From Ctenosaura bakeri (taxonomy: Eukaryota; Chordata; Lepidosauria; Squamata; Iguanidae), in assembly GCA_948474755.1 (NCBI GenBank), contig CAOLHI010000747.1:558001-622000 (forward strand): 64,000 bases of DNA. The letters are read 5' to 3'. Positions 21,941 through 33,025 of this stretch are shown here, in pieces. The notes under the pieces were generated by a model. The model saw only the letters and a program-made list of their open reading frames with translations, searched no databases and was not told where the DNA came from. The translations under genes were made by a program, and so were the position numbers. Positions within the stretch are counted from its first letter, which is position 1. Every line of letters begins with the position of its first letter.

Positions 21941-22310
21941 AGCAGTACACAATAGATACTAGCATTGATGAAGAGCTGATTTTGTTCAGAGGTAAATGTT
22001 AGTTCTTGCAATATATACCAGGAAAATATACCAGGGAAACCAGGAAAATATGCGATAAAAGTGTGGTTGTGCTACAGTGCTAAAACAACACATCTCCTGA
22101 AAGGAGCCATTTATCGAGTCAGGCAATCTGGCTGGTATACCGTGGGAAGCCCAGTGTGGTGAGAAGCTGGTTGAAACATACTTCTCCACTGGACAAATTG
22201 GCAGATGGTCTGCTAGCCAAAGACGTAAAATATGTTGGCATCATTCAGCGACCACTTCCTTGTCCAGCTATTACTTCTGCAGTAAGAGAGCATATAAGAA
22301 AACCAGGAGA

Positions 22311-22834
22311 TAGTGCACATGTATGAAAAATGTACTTGCATGTACCACTGCAGCACTGAAATGACAAGATCCAGTTGTGTGTAGGGTAGTTGGTATGAAG
22401 AGAATGATTCTTCATGAGATGATATTTTTCTTTGCAAATACTTCTTATGTTACTGGAGTAGAAAATTGTCTCATGATATCATTAACTGTAGGTATTCATG
22501 CAAATAAATAACAACAGCTGTTTTCCTTCAATGTTTTTGTCTGCTTTCTAGGTCAGTATTCTACACCAGCTACTTAGTTAATCAACAGTAACAAATAAGT
22601 GTATCTAGGTAGCTGTTCCATATTCACAGTTGCTGCTTAGTCATGACTGTGAAACTATTGCCACAATTGTAACTGCCCCACCTACTTTACTGGGCACAAG
22701 CTGCACGGGGAGAAGGAGGTCCCTCTTGCAGGAACTCCTGCACTGGTGAAAGATGTTTTTGTCAGGGGTTTGTTTTGTTTTTTTTGAGGGGGAGCTGGTC
22801 AGGAGATGTTACTTAGTTCAGTATACTTAACTAA
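22311..22834. other. Unclassified DNA
   Basis: No gene, RNA or repeat was recognised. Confidence 0.35.
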
Positions 22835-23254
22835 GGCTCTTTCCGCACCTTATCTTCTTCCAGCGCTGGGGTGCGGGGATCGCGCAAGCAGCCTCTGGTG
22901 AGAGACTCTTGTGTCTGGGGTCCTTTGGCTCTGCACGAGCTGCTTGCTCACACGAGAGCCCCGCCTCTTCCTTCCACAGAACAGCCTGAGAGTTTCCCAG
23001 GCTGCGCTGGGGCAGGAAGCGCAACCGGCGTGGCTCCGGAGGCTCTGCACGCCAGGTAAGTGCATGCAGGGCCCGGGAGGAATGTGGTATCGCGCATCAT
23101 TTTCAGCTTCCAGCTGAAAATAAAAAGATGAGTGATCAGGGCCTGCCGGCCCCTGGAGCATCACGTGATTGTGAGTGCGTCATGCAGATTGCTCCTCATA
23201 CGTGCGCGATGCTCCAGGCGCTCTTTAGCATGGCAAATGCCATGGGGAAAGGGC
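22835..23254 (+). mobile_element. GGCC-TIR MITE, family A, complete copy
   Basis: It runs from GGCTCTTTCCGCACC to GGGAAAGGGCC (420 bp), flanked by TAA and TGA (one mismatch). The left half is CpG-rich. A CCAG/GTAAGTGC donor consensus lies at 23052-23063, followed by the TTTTCAGCT/AGCTGAAAA stem and the CATGGCAAATGCCATG palindrome before the right end. No protein is encoded. Confidence 0.88.
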
Positions 23255-23267
23255 CTGAGTAGTCAAT

Positions 23268-23452
23268 GGCCATTTCTGCATTAGGCTGTTATAGTATGAT
23301 TATTCCACTTTCAACATCCTATGGAATCCTGTGGTTTGTAGTTTAGGGAGGGTCCTTTGACCCCCCACCACACACAAACAGCAAACCCCAGGATTCCATA
23401 GGATGTTGAAAGTGGAATCATAGCACTATAGCAGCCTAGCATGGAAATGGCC
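23268..23452. mobile_element. Palindromic MITE, family C, complete
   Basis: 185 bp from GGCCATTTCTGCATTAGGC to GGAAATGGCC, flanked by AAT on both sides (23265-23267 and 23453-23455). Both arms contain TTCCACTTTCAACATCCTATGG and its complement. Confidence 0.9.
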
Positions 23453-23626
23453 AATGTAGGATACAAGCCCTAATTTGAGGGACTGAAAACAAGACACTTT
23501 TGTTTTGAATGGAAAATATCAGTTATAGCATTTTTAAGACACAGAAATTCTTTCCTTTGCAGAAAAGAAGGTCTGTTGGCTACTCAGCATTCAATGTCCT
23601 CTGAATGTGTTTTTCCCCCTACTTTT

Positions 23627-23826
23627 TGTGTTAGGCACCAGATCCCATCTGATCTTGAAAACTAAGCAGGGTCAACGCTGCTTAATACTTGAATTGGACA
23701 CCACCAGTGTATACCAGGTACTGTACGCTATATTTCAGAGGAAGAAACTGGCAAAACCACTTCTGAATATGAAATATTTAGTCTCCATAAATCAACAGGT
23801 GACTTGAAAGCACATATACTTGTTTG
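23627..23826 (+). repeat. 5S rRNA-headed SINE
   Basis: The head is decayed 5S sequence (CCAGATCCCATCTGATCTTG, AAACTAAGCAGGGTCA, TTAATACTTGAATTGGA). The middle follows, then a tail (CATAAATCAACAGGTGACTTGAAAGCACA) of the same type as the tRNA-headed SINEs here. The shared tail suggests use of the same LINE machinery. It is older than the provirus-borne 5S copy, judging by divergence. Confidence 0.75.
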
Positions 23827-26196
23827 GATATTGTGAAACATATGCTACACCCATAAACACTCCAGTGGCACTGCAATATTTTAATGCATCCCAATCAGTG
23901 ATAGGAACTAACTTCTTAGATCGATTAATTTAGAATTTTTCTAACAAATAGGTGCAATTTAATAGATGGATATAAGTTAGCATTTTACCAGTAATTTAAT
24001 ACCAGAATTAACTTATTAGGTAAATTATGTACCAGACCAAGAAGATAAAAATAACCCAGTTGCTTTTTCCCATACTCTAATTCTGTTGGATTTTGAAAAA
24101 CTGATTCTTCTGTTTTGTTAATCTTTCATATTTGATAAATTACAATGTTTAGGTTGCACATTTAAACCACTGCAAATGCAAATAACTAATACGAATGTAA
24201 ATGCTATAATTGGACATTTATTCCATGCAAAATGTTCATGTGGTTGATTTGCATAGCAAATATTTTCTGCACAGGAAACAGATTTAAAAAAAAAAAAAAT
24301 CTCCCTGAGTGAATATTGAGAAAAGACTCGTAGGCAGGTTCATTTGGAAAAGTGCCATACTCCTGGGCTGTCAGGATATCTGAGCCACCAGATACTACCT
24401 GCTCCTCCTGCAGTTCTTGGCATAGGAGGAAGAAAAAGGGAGAATGAAGAACATGGTATGTTGCATGTTAGCTCTAGCAGCCATTATACACTGAGGGAGA
24501 ATGATTTTGCTGTTGCCATCTTCCCTTTGTCCCCTTTCCAAGGCAGGGAGGTTGCAGAGATAGAGGCATGTATATGCATGCTTTTTTTTTTTTGCTTTTT
24601 TTTTGAACAGCCACTCTTTTAAAATAGGCAGGTAGTCTATGTGATAATGGGGTGGCTAGAAGTGACCTATGTCTAATATTTAGTTCTGGGTACCCTGTCT
24701 CTGGGGTCCCATATTGGGAATAAATACATACGTGTATGCATATATAAGCTTGCCACTACTTAAGGAAAAGTTTTCTTTAACTATTGTATATCAGGGCTAG
24801 TGCTATCATAAAGAAGAATGAGGCAGTTGTCCCAAGCAGCAGATGCTCAGGGACAGACTTGGCGATCCAGTGTTAAGAGGACAGAACTGTGTAAGCCATG
24901 CTGTCTGGCTTCTGCCCTCAGACGATCTAAAAGATATATCCTATTGAAAGACCTGCCTATTAGAGTAATATTCAGCTGCCAGTCTTCATGAAAGGGGTGT
25001 TGCCTTGTACTTCACCTTAGGCAGGAAAATATATTGCACTATCCATGCTGAATGGACACTGTGGCATTCAATACAGTTCTGTTTTCCTTTTTCTCTCAGA
25101 GAATTAGCAACAGCATCACTGTATCAATATTCAATTTTTACATGCAAGCCTTAGAATTAAAGGAGAACGTTTGCTACATCTTTGCCTATTTGCGGAGAAT
25201 GAAACATCCAAGCAAACTAGAGTCACCTATCAGATGATTCACCACCACCATAATGCTCTCAGACTAGGCTGAATCACAGGGCAGAAGGAGGGTACTGCAG
25301 GTTTAATGCATATTCTTTGTTTTTTTTTAAAGCAAATTAACAGAGAAACAGGATGAAACAAAATTATGTATAAACACATGCAAGAATTGGTGTAGGCCAG
25401 AAATAGATTTATTTGTCCATTCCAAATCGAGCTCCCAAGAGAGACCATTAAACTGCAACTGAGGGAGGGATAGTCTGAGATTTGGATGAAGTCCTGGGAC
25501 ACTGATCCCCATTCTAAGGGAAAGGCTGGGGGAAAAGACATTTCACTAGACAACAAGGGCTTCTCCCTGTTTCTGAAGGGAAGCTGAGATATCTAAGAGT
25601 TGCCCCAGAGATCATAAATAAGTCATCCAGATGCTTATCTTTCTAAATAGTGCCGTGGTTCAGATATAGCCTTGGGAACTGCTCCTATTTATGCCAGGCC
25701 TGAATAAATCCTTTTATTCATCAGCATATGCAAAACTACCCTTGACATCTTGCATTCTGCCAAGCTAGCAAATTAGCTCTGGGAAGTAACATTCCTCTCT
25801 CTCCAAATCTCTAAGAGTTATGAAGTGAGGGTGCCAAAATTGTCGAATGTACTTTGACCATGGTGTTTGTCTTAACTTACACATGATTTTGTAATAATAG
25901 ATTTCTAATGGAAGGGAGCCATGTGAGCATAATTAGAGCATTTTTTTTATGGAATAAGATTTCAGCATTGTTCCACTGAATACAGCTTGCAGATTGGCAT
26001 TTCAATGTCTGTGTTCTAATTTAGAGACAAAAGGATAAAATCAGGACATAAGCAAGTTTATTTTATTTCTTTGTTAATTTAGAACTACCCTGCTGTTCCT
26101 CCAAGGAGCTCAGAAAGATGTGCATGGTCCCCGACCCCCATTTCTGTGATATAACTTAAGAGAGAGAGAGAGAGATTTGGGCAATGATGCCCAGAG
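23827..26196. other. Unclassified AT-rich DNA
   Basis: No supported gene. Poly(A) and poly(T) runs lie near 24286-24299 and 24582-24604. A few short open frames show no family signal. Confidence 0.35.
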
Positions 26197-26346
26197 ACCC
26201 AGCTTTGGTATAGTGGTTTGAATGTTAGATTTGGACTCTAGAGACCAGGGTCTGTATCCCCACTTGGACATAGAGACCCACTGAGTGACCTTGGGCAAGT
26301 CACATTCTCACCCTCAGAGGAAAGCCTCAGAGGAGGCTACCTCCTT
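26197..26346 (+). repeat. tRNA-derived SINE, head and middle
   Basis: GGTATAGTGGTTTGAATGTTAGA (box A region), GAGACCAGGGTCTGTATCCCC (box B region), GAGTGACCTTGGGCAAGTCAC and CTCAGAGGAAGCCT-like sequence follow the order of the Sauria-type SINE. The tail is lost. An (AG)n run precedes it at 26159-26176. Confidence 0.72.
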
Positions 26347-28157
26347 GGAAAGTTTAAAAGAGGATCCTCTGTGTAAAAATATATATCTTCAAAGCAAGGG
26401 CCAATCTGATGTGGCAGACCTCTTTTCCTCCCTTGTGTCTCCCATATTTTATGTGCACTTTTTCGCAATATAAATCCCTCTTACACTTTCACAGGCCCAT
26501 TTTCCTAATAACTTCTGTTTTGTTTCACTGAGATGGATTACACTGCAGTAGGCAATGGGATGGGTTCCTAACAAATACAGATATTTATTGATATATGAGA
26601 CCTGTTGAACTGAGTTAGGCATATGTTTGAGCAAACAGTGCAAAGTGTAAACAGCACCGATAGTACATATAGACAAATAAATGCACAATTAGTCCATCCA
26701 TACTTTTTTTTAAAAATTGGAAACTCAGTAAAGATAAATAATGTCATGCCAAGTCTATTGCAGCAAAAACAGCAAAGTCCGTGTCATCTTAAACAATGAT
26801 AATTCTATTATGGCATTATCACATTTCCCCCTGCTTTGTCTGTATACTTCATTCTATTCCCCCCTTTCAATGACATTGAATGCTTTCCCTAAGTGCAGAA
26901 TTTATATTGCAAAGCAATTTATCTTGCAAAACAATTGGGATGCACTTTTTTGGGGGGGGTCTTATACCTATTTCAAGAAGGGTTGGAACACTATGGGACA
27001 ACAACAACAACAACAACAAAAGAGAGAGAGAGAGAGAACTTGGAATCTTGGCCAGCTAATGGTGAAAATGGGCATTGGGTAGCTTGCAAGAATCTGGGTA
27101 AAATCTGGCCAACCACGTATTATGACGATGCTATGGTTTCCCAATTTATGCTGGAACAATTGCTATTCTTTCCTGCAAGAAAGACACTATTACTTATTTT
27201 AACTGTTCACCTGTTAATGATATAAATGTTCTTGAATAATAATCATTTGCTAGGAGAATTCTCATTATGTGCATATTAGCCTTTTTGATCGTGAATGTAT
27301 ATTGGGGATAAAGCATGGGAATAGATCCCCCCATTAATGAGTGCTCTTTGTGAATGTCAGGCCAATAACTGCTCTAATGTCATTACTATGGATTCCTTTG
27401 TTCCATTATCATCAAAGGAGTATTTTGAAAACTATCTGTCCATCAAAATCTAAATTGTTAACCTCCATGTTACAGCTTGTTAAAAAGAGACATAAATGTC
27501 CAATTTAACAGACACTTGAAGCCTACTGCTGAAATTTATTACAAGGCTACCACCCAAATAAAAATGATAAATACTAGAGGAACATTGTAAAAAGCACTGG
27601 ATCCAGTCCAGAAAAGTGAAGGACTGAAATCAATGAGGCTCAGACATGTGGATGTCTAGTATCCTTGACTGTAACAGAGCACTAACATTTTCTGGACTGT
27701 TTCCCTGCTTTTTATCACAGAGCTAAATTACACATTATGGCCTGAATTCTGTTGCTAGTTCCAAGTAGAGTAGACTCATTGAATAAAAGGAACTTACCAA
27801 TGCATTGAATCACAATTGATTCAGTAGGCCTAGTCTATTTTGAGCTAATCAAAGAAAAGAGATAAGAGCTGCACTGGTACCAAGATTGGCTGGAAATATT
27901 GGTGGGGTATTATAGTAGCTGCACTTTTTCTGTGATAATGTGCAGAAAGGCAGACTAAATAACCGGTTCTGAGCAGCTTATTTCTACAGTGCCTGACAAC
28001 CTGTTCACCTGTGGCCTTTTTCCTCCTGCACCCATAACCTATGCTTGTGTAGTTGCACTAGTGTAGTGCACCAACATAATTTTTTTTAAAATTTCCCTGG
28101 TGTGTGTGTGTGTGTGTGTGTATGTTAGAGAGAGCGAGAGAGAAAGACAGAGAGGGA
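26347..28157. other. Unclassified DNA with simple repeats
   Basis: No gene. It contains (AAC)n at about 27000-27019, followed by (AG)n to about 27038. A (GT)n run lies at 28101-28121 with (AG)n-rich sequence to 28157. Confidence 0.45.
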
Positions 28158-28302
28158 GGCCATTTCCACATGAGACTGTTATAGCGCGATCATTCCACTT
28201 TCAACATCCTATGAAATCCTGGGGTTTGCAGTTGAGGGAGGGGCCGGCTGGGATGTTGAAAGTGGAATCATAGTGCTTTAACAGTCTCATGTGGAAACGG
28301 TC
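28158..28302. mobile_element. Palindromic MITE, family C, internally deleted (145 bp)
   Basis: GGCCATTTCCACATGAGAC...TTCCACTTTCAACATCCTATG and the mirrored GGATGTTGAAAGTGGAATCATAGTGC...GTGGAAACGGTC. The loop region is shorter than in other copies. Confidence 0.85.
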
Positions 28303-28536
28303 AGAAAAAGAGAGAGAGAGAGAGAGATTTTAAAATAAAATTGAAACAGGGGAAATTTAAACCACTACGTTGGTCCTTATCCCAATCAGGATCACATGCA
28401 CTTACTTTAAAGTTTAAAAAAAAAAGATAGGAAAGGATAGGGAAAGTAAGAAGGAACGTATAGTGTCATGTCCTTGGTCTGTGTGGCTAGCTGTATAATT
28501 CCTTCTGTATGTGCCCACAGAACAGAGAGTGAGCAT

Positions 28537-30291
28537 GGCCTTTTCCACATGAGGTGAAAGACTTGGTTCACCCTGTTTCTTTCTGAATTCCAATAATGTA
28601 TTTTTTTTCCCTGTTTTTTCCCCACACAGCCCCTCCTGTTGATTCGTATTCATGTAGAGGAGTGCGAATTCATGCATCTGCACTTCCTCGTTGCTGGCCA
28701 CTCCCCCAACTCTGCTCACCCCGCCCCCTGCGGCTGTGATTGGCTGGGTTTTTTCTTCTTTTTGGGTTTGTCAACGTTACTTACGTGTGTACGTGCGCAT
28801 GTGCGCACTACTACTTCCCCCACCTTCAGGTAAACTTTTCGTTATTTGCAGCCATTTTCGGCAACTCTTCCTCAGAGGTCAAGCAATTCCTTTGTATATA
28901 TAGCAGTCTTTTTTTTAACCAGTTGTGATGATCTCCCCACCCCTTTCTCCTTCTTGTAAATAACTGTTTCCTTCCCAACGTAAACTTTTTGCCCTTTGAG
29001 TGCTGCATTGTTCCTTTGCGGGAGGGGGGAAGGCGGGTGCCAGGTTGTGTGTGTGCATGTGGGACACTTTGGCTGGAGGAGATTGTGTGTGGGGAGGACA
29101 TTTTGGGTGGGGGGAGACCTCTGAGGGGGTCTGGAGGTAGTAGGGAGGGTGCTGTAGGGGTCAAAGAGGGTTCAAATGGTTTGAGAGACGTATTGCATGT
29201 CCCATCCTGCCTGCAAGGATGTTTTGGGAGGCCATTTTGGGTGGGGGGAGACCTCTGAAGGCGTCTGGAGGGAGTAGAGAGGGCGCAGTAGAGTTGAAAC
29301 TGGGGTCCAGAGGGTTTGTGAGAAGTACTGCATATCCCATCCTGCCTGCAAAGGTGAATGGGGAAGCCATTTTGGGTGGGGGGCAGTGGGTTTCTGTCAG
29401 GTACTGCAGGGCCCATGGTCCCCATAGAGAGCCATTTTGTGGGAGGTGAGGGAATTCAGTTTTCCTTGGGGGAGCAGAGGGAAGGAAGATGAAGGCGTAA
29501 AGAAGAGGGCATCGGGTGCTAGAAGGCAATGAAGACCCCTTGGGAGTGTGTGGGAGCCATTTTGTGTGGAGGGGAGAGAATTCTGTGGTGGCTTGGTGAG
29601 CATTGGAAAGAAGAAGAAGGAGGACGAGGGAGGAAAGGTGGCAAAAGAAATTTGGATGAGAGGGGAAAGGGGTTTAGAGAAACTGAACAGAAGGCCCATC
29701 CTCCACTGTACCTGAAGAAACGCCAGTACCCCCACCCTCCACCAGCAACCCCAACCTCCAGCAGTGTTTTCCACTCCCTGGCGAGTAACAACCCCAAACA
29801 ACTCACAGAAAAATTTGGAAACATATAAAAGATAAAAAAGAAATTTATTTTAAGAATATGAAACAGCATTCAAACAAACAAACAAATCTGCTGTGTTCTG
29901 TTTCTTCACTGATCTCTACTTTCCGAAGTTTGCCCGACAAAAATGGTGACGACCTAACCTTTGCTGGGCGGGGACAGCTGGAAAAGGAAGTGGAGAGGGA
30001 GGAGAGGTGCCCGTGCCCATAGCCTGCCTCCTGCTGGCCAGTACTGCAAATTGCTGTGAATGTACGTATACTTGCATCAGTGCGAAAATGCGAATCTGAT
30101 TCGATGTCAGGAAATGGTCTGGATTTCTTCCGGATTTCAAATAACCCGCTCTCCCACCACATGACAGCACATTATCCCAGGATTACGTGCAGAACAATGC
30201 AAAATAAACTGAAGCAAATATGCTTCCAGGTGCGGAACATTCAGGGCTACAATGGATTAATCTGTGCTAATTCCCATGTGTGGAAAAGGCC
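28537..30291. mobile_element. Large GGCC-TIR element, family D, long form (1.75 kb)
   Basis: The ends are GGCCTTTTCCACATG and CATGTGTGGAAAAGGCC, flanked by CAT and CAA (one mismatch). Both flanks of the element resemble the 583-bp element at 43546-44128. Shared parts include TTCATG..GAGGAGTGCGAATTCATG, GGCTGTGATTGGC, a GTACGTGCG-rich stretch, ATTTCTTCCGG.TTTTCAAATA and ATTACGTGCAGAACAA. The long form holds about 1.1 kb extra in the middle, with repeats beginning GCCATTTTG. A 199-codon frame on the minus strand (29425-28826) is low in complexity, comes from these repeats and shows no transposase motifs. Confidence 0.75.
29098..29600. repeat. Internal repeats anchored by GCCATTTTG
   Basis: ACATTTTGGG at 29098 and GCCATTTTG at 29231, 29366, 29431 and 29556 each start a G-rich unit (GGTGGGGGGAGACCTCTGA in the first two). 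Units differ in length (about 65-135 bp). GCCATTTTG is the complement of CAAAATGGC, which resembles the YY1 core. That resemblance is motif-level only. Confidence 0.7.
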
Positions 30292-30570
30292 CAAGAGAGA
30301 ATGAGAGAGAAAAGGGATGCAGTGGTGATCTTTCACTCACTGCCATGCATCTGATAGCAGAAGTAGCCAAAGATTGGCACCTCCAGCACACGCGCACCTC
30401 CCAGAAGTACTGCTAATGTAGGACATGATCAAAGGACAATTATCAGACACCTTTATGGCAAACGTGCAAATAATCAAATCTGTGAAAGTTAGACCTGTGA
30501 ATGTGGAGGGCCAACTGTATAGCACAGAAGTGAAAGGGCCATTAAACAACTAATCAAATAGAAATACTAA
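30292..30570. other. Unclassified spacer
   Basis: Nothing recognised. Confidence 0.35.
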
Positions 30571-30772
30571 GGCCATTTCTGCACTATACTATTATAGTGC
30601 TATTATTCCACTTTCAACATCCTGTGGAATTCTGGAGTTTGTAGTTTACTGAGGCCAAAGAGCATTCTGGTTGAGAATTCTAAATGCCCTTCCCTAAACT
30701 GCAAACCCTAGAATTCCACAGGATGTTGAAAGTGGAATAATAGCACTATAATAGTATAGTGCAGAAATGGCC
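30571..30772. mobile_element. Palindromic MITE, family C, complete with TAA duplication
   Basis: 202 bp, GGCCATTTCTGCACTATAC to GTATAGTGCAGAAATGGCC. The two arms are nearly perfect complements, and the flanks are TAA (30568-30570 and 30773-30775). Confidence 0.92.
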
Positions 30773-30800
30773 TAAGTTAAAGAATTAAAAACACATCCAA

Positions 30801-30912
30801 ACATAGTGACAGATGCAGCACACCTATTGAAAATCCGTTGCCCAGAGATACAGCACACCTATTGAACATTCTTTGTACACAGATGCAGCACACCTATTGA
30901 ACATCCTTTGCT
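30801..30912. repeat. Three-copy short tandem repeat
   Basis: AGATGCAGCACACCTATTGA recurs at about 30811, 30846 (as AGATACAGCACACC) and 30881, giving a period of about 35 bp (CAGCACACCTATTGAACATCCTTTG-type unit). Confidence 0.75.
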
Positions 30913-30951
30913 CCAACCAGTTAAAAGCTGGAGGTCTGTCTACATAAAAAG

Positions 30952-31315
30952 GGCCCTTTTCGTACGGCATCTGCCATGTGAAAGAGGGCCTGCACGGAGC
31001 AATCTGCATAACACCCTCGCAATCACGCAAGGCTCCAGGGGCTGGCAGGCAACAATCATGCACCTTTGCATCGAAAATGCTGCACGATTGCGCATTGCTC
31101 CAGGGCCCCACACACATTTACCTGGCGTGCAGAGCCTCGGGAGCCGGGCCAGTCGCACTTCCCAGGCTGCACTGCGAAAGGAAGAAACGGGGCTCTCGCG
31201 CAAGCAGGAAGCTCGTGCGGAGCTGAAGAAGCAGGGAAGCGAGAGTCTCTCCCAAGAGGCTGCTCGCGCAATCACCGCAACCCGGCGCCGAGAAAAGGTA
31301 GATGCGGAAAGGGCC
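30952..31315 (-). mobile_element. GGCC-TIR MITE, family A, complete copy (minus orientation)
   Basis: 364 bp from GGCCCTTTTCGTACGG to GCGGAAAGGGCC, flanked by AAG (30949-30951 and 31316-31318). Donor motif ATTTACCTGG near 31116-31125 (CCAGGTAAAT on the minus strand). The CpG-rich half lies to the right. A 151-codon frame across it is a by-product of GC content. Confidence 0.88.
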
Positions 31316-32211
31316 AAGGTCTTTGCCTGCTGGCAAGAAGAGAGCAGAGAGCTGGCTGGGTGAGCCTCCCTTGGAAGGGAGTTCCATAGCCCAAGAGCAG
31401 CTACTAGGAAGACTCTCTCCTGTGACCTTAACCAGTTAGGCTATGAAGGTGATGGGATAGAGAACATGATGTTATGCTGCATATGACTTGGGCAAGTTCA
31501 CATAAGCAAAGAATGTCTTATCTACAATAAGTGGATAGAATTAAGAAGAATTAAGAGGGCTACTAACAGCACTAAGGCAAACTTTTAAATGTTGCCCCAG
31601 TGCAGCAGACAGTTTTGCTGCTCTGCTTGGGCATTGTTGTGTAAGAGAGAATATTTTGATTCAGAAGCAGAGGGAGGACGAGGTATTGGCAGCACAGAGC
31701 CACATGACTGCAGCATCCCTCACCCTGTTACCAAGTCTCAGCTTTGAATGATAATTGTGGCCTCTCACTAGTTCTTAAGGCCATAGGTGCTTCCAAGCAA
31801 GGCTTTTATTTTGCATTCACCCCCACCTTGTTCATGGCATTTTATGGGGAATTCAGGTAATATTTTTTGTGAAGTTGCAGACATCTTATATGTTCTCACT
31901 ACTTCTTTCATCTTGCTTTCTAACAGGAAAATATCCTTAAAGATGGAATAGCTGTCTTATACCTTTTGTTTGATAGAACTAGGAGCCCTCCATCTGAAAG
32001 AGTAATTTCAGTGAAGAAAAGCCAGCTGAAGGAAGAAGAGATCTTCCTGGTAAAATCTGAACGATCTTTCTCTTAAGAAGATGCTGACCTTTACCTTGGT
32101 GGGTCCCATCCTGCCCAGGTATAGTTTTTGCTAGAGGTTTGTTTGTTTGTTTGTTTTAAAGGTGCAGCTTTTCAGCCGGGGCAAGCAGGCCCCATAGTCT
32201 GCAAACCCCAG
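31316..32211. other. Unclassified DNA including a possible old repeat
   Basis: 31362-31450 contains CTTGGAAGGGAGTTCCATAGCC and CTCTCTCCTGTGACC, which resemble a dispersed repeat I believe is common in squamates but cannot name. The rest is unclassified. (GTTT)n lies near 32139-32156. Confidence 0.4.
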
Positions 32212-32440
32212 GACCGTTTCTACATTACACTGTTATAGTGCTATTATTCTACTTTCAACCTCCTATGGAATCCTGGACATTATGCTGCATATGACTTGGG
32301 CAAGTTCATTGTAGTTTCCTGAGGTCAAAGAGCTCTCTGGTGAGAATTCTAAAGGCCCCTCCCTAAACTACAAACCCTAGGATTCCATAGGAGGTTGAAA
32401 GTGGAAAATAGCACTGTAACAATGTAGTGTGGAAATGGCC
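32212..32440. mobile_element. Palindromic MITE, family C, with a templated insertion
   Basis: GACCGTTTCTACATTACACTG to AATGTAGTGTGGAAATGGCC, flanked by CAG (32209-32211 and 32441-32443). Inside the left arm, about 32 bases replace the usual GGGGTTTG. Of these, 32280-32308 are identical to 31472-31500. Confidence 0.9.
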
Positions 32441-32818
32441 CAGGATTCCATAGCCTTCTAAGGCAATGAAAGGTCTTGGGGGCTGAACATTCATTTGAGA
32501 GTTCTTTCCTTCTTTTAGCAGTTGGAATGTATGGCCAAGGTTGCTATAAACTTCCCCTGAGTGAAAAAGGCTTTGGGAGGGGCGAAGATATCTTCTACAG
32601 GGATATTCCCATTTTTAAAATAACTGCATAGAAGAGAAAATTTCAGCAACTCCAGTTCTTACAGGAAACAACATCCTAGGCCTGGACTGAGGAACCTGTG
32701 GCCCCCAGCTGTTGGGCCCTAACTCCATAGGAGTGTAGCTATGGGGGGGTGATATTGTTCTCTCATAAGAATTTTGCCCCCTTCCAATTTTTTTTCCCTT
32801 TGGTTGATATGTTTCTAG

Positions 32819-33022
32819 GGACCTTTCTGCACTACACTATTATAGTGCCATTATTCCACTTTCAACATCCTGTGGAATTCTGGGGTTTGTAGCTTACTGA
32901 GGCCAAAGAGCTCTCTGGCTGAGAATTCTAAATGCCCCTCCCCCTGAACTGCAAACCCCAGGATTCCATAGGATGTTGAAAGTGGAATATTAGCACTATG
33001 ACATTGTAGTGTAGAAAGACCC
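32819..33022. mobile_element. Palindromic MITE, family C, complete with TAG duplication
   Basis: 204 bp, GGACCTTTCTGCACTACAC to GTGTAGAAAGACCC, with flanks TAG (32816-32818 and 33023-33025). Arms contain TTCCACTTTCAACATCCTG and its complement. Confidence 0.9.
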
Positions 33023-33025
33023 TAG

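Larger units (their letters stand above)
20986..22310 (+). pseudogene. piggyBac-type transposase fossil, interrupted
   Basis: Broken frames on the plus strand resemble the piggyBac (DDE_Tnp_1_7) transposase in order. First comes an N-terminal block near 21040-21100 (FELLITEDNIYLI). Next, around 21150-21240, is ELKTNIGLLLLSGVF followed by an EEWYPFL-type block. Near 21945-22000 is TSIDEELILFRGKC, like the family's conserved IDE..FRGR..F motif. Then YIPGKY and KYAIKVW follow, and near 22195-22260 LADGLLAKDVKYVGIIQ. Stops and frame changes break it throughout. A palindromic MITE (21290-21466) and an AT-rich repeat (about 21553-21940) lie inside it. It is not functional. Its age relative to the MITEs is shown by the nesting. 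Confidence 0.7.

Noticed and set aside
26197..26346. Possible tRNA gene (box A and box B)
   Set aside because: Boxes belong to the head of a SINE; the sequence cannot fold into a full cloverleaf with intact stems. The same holds for 53677, 58407 and 63226.
28826..29425. 199-codon minus-strand frame
   Set aside because: It is built from the GCCATTTTG-headed repeats of the family D element, with repeated PPTQNG-type segments and no domain. The frame is not kept in the short-form copy.
30801..30912. Possible CRISPR-like array
   Set aside because: Only three short units directly adjacent with no unique spacers, in a vertebrate-type sequence.
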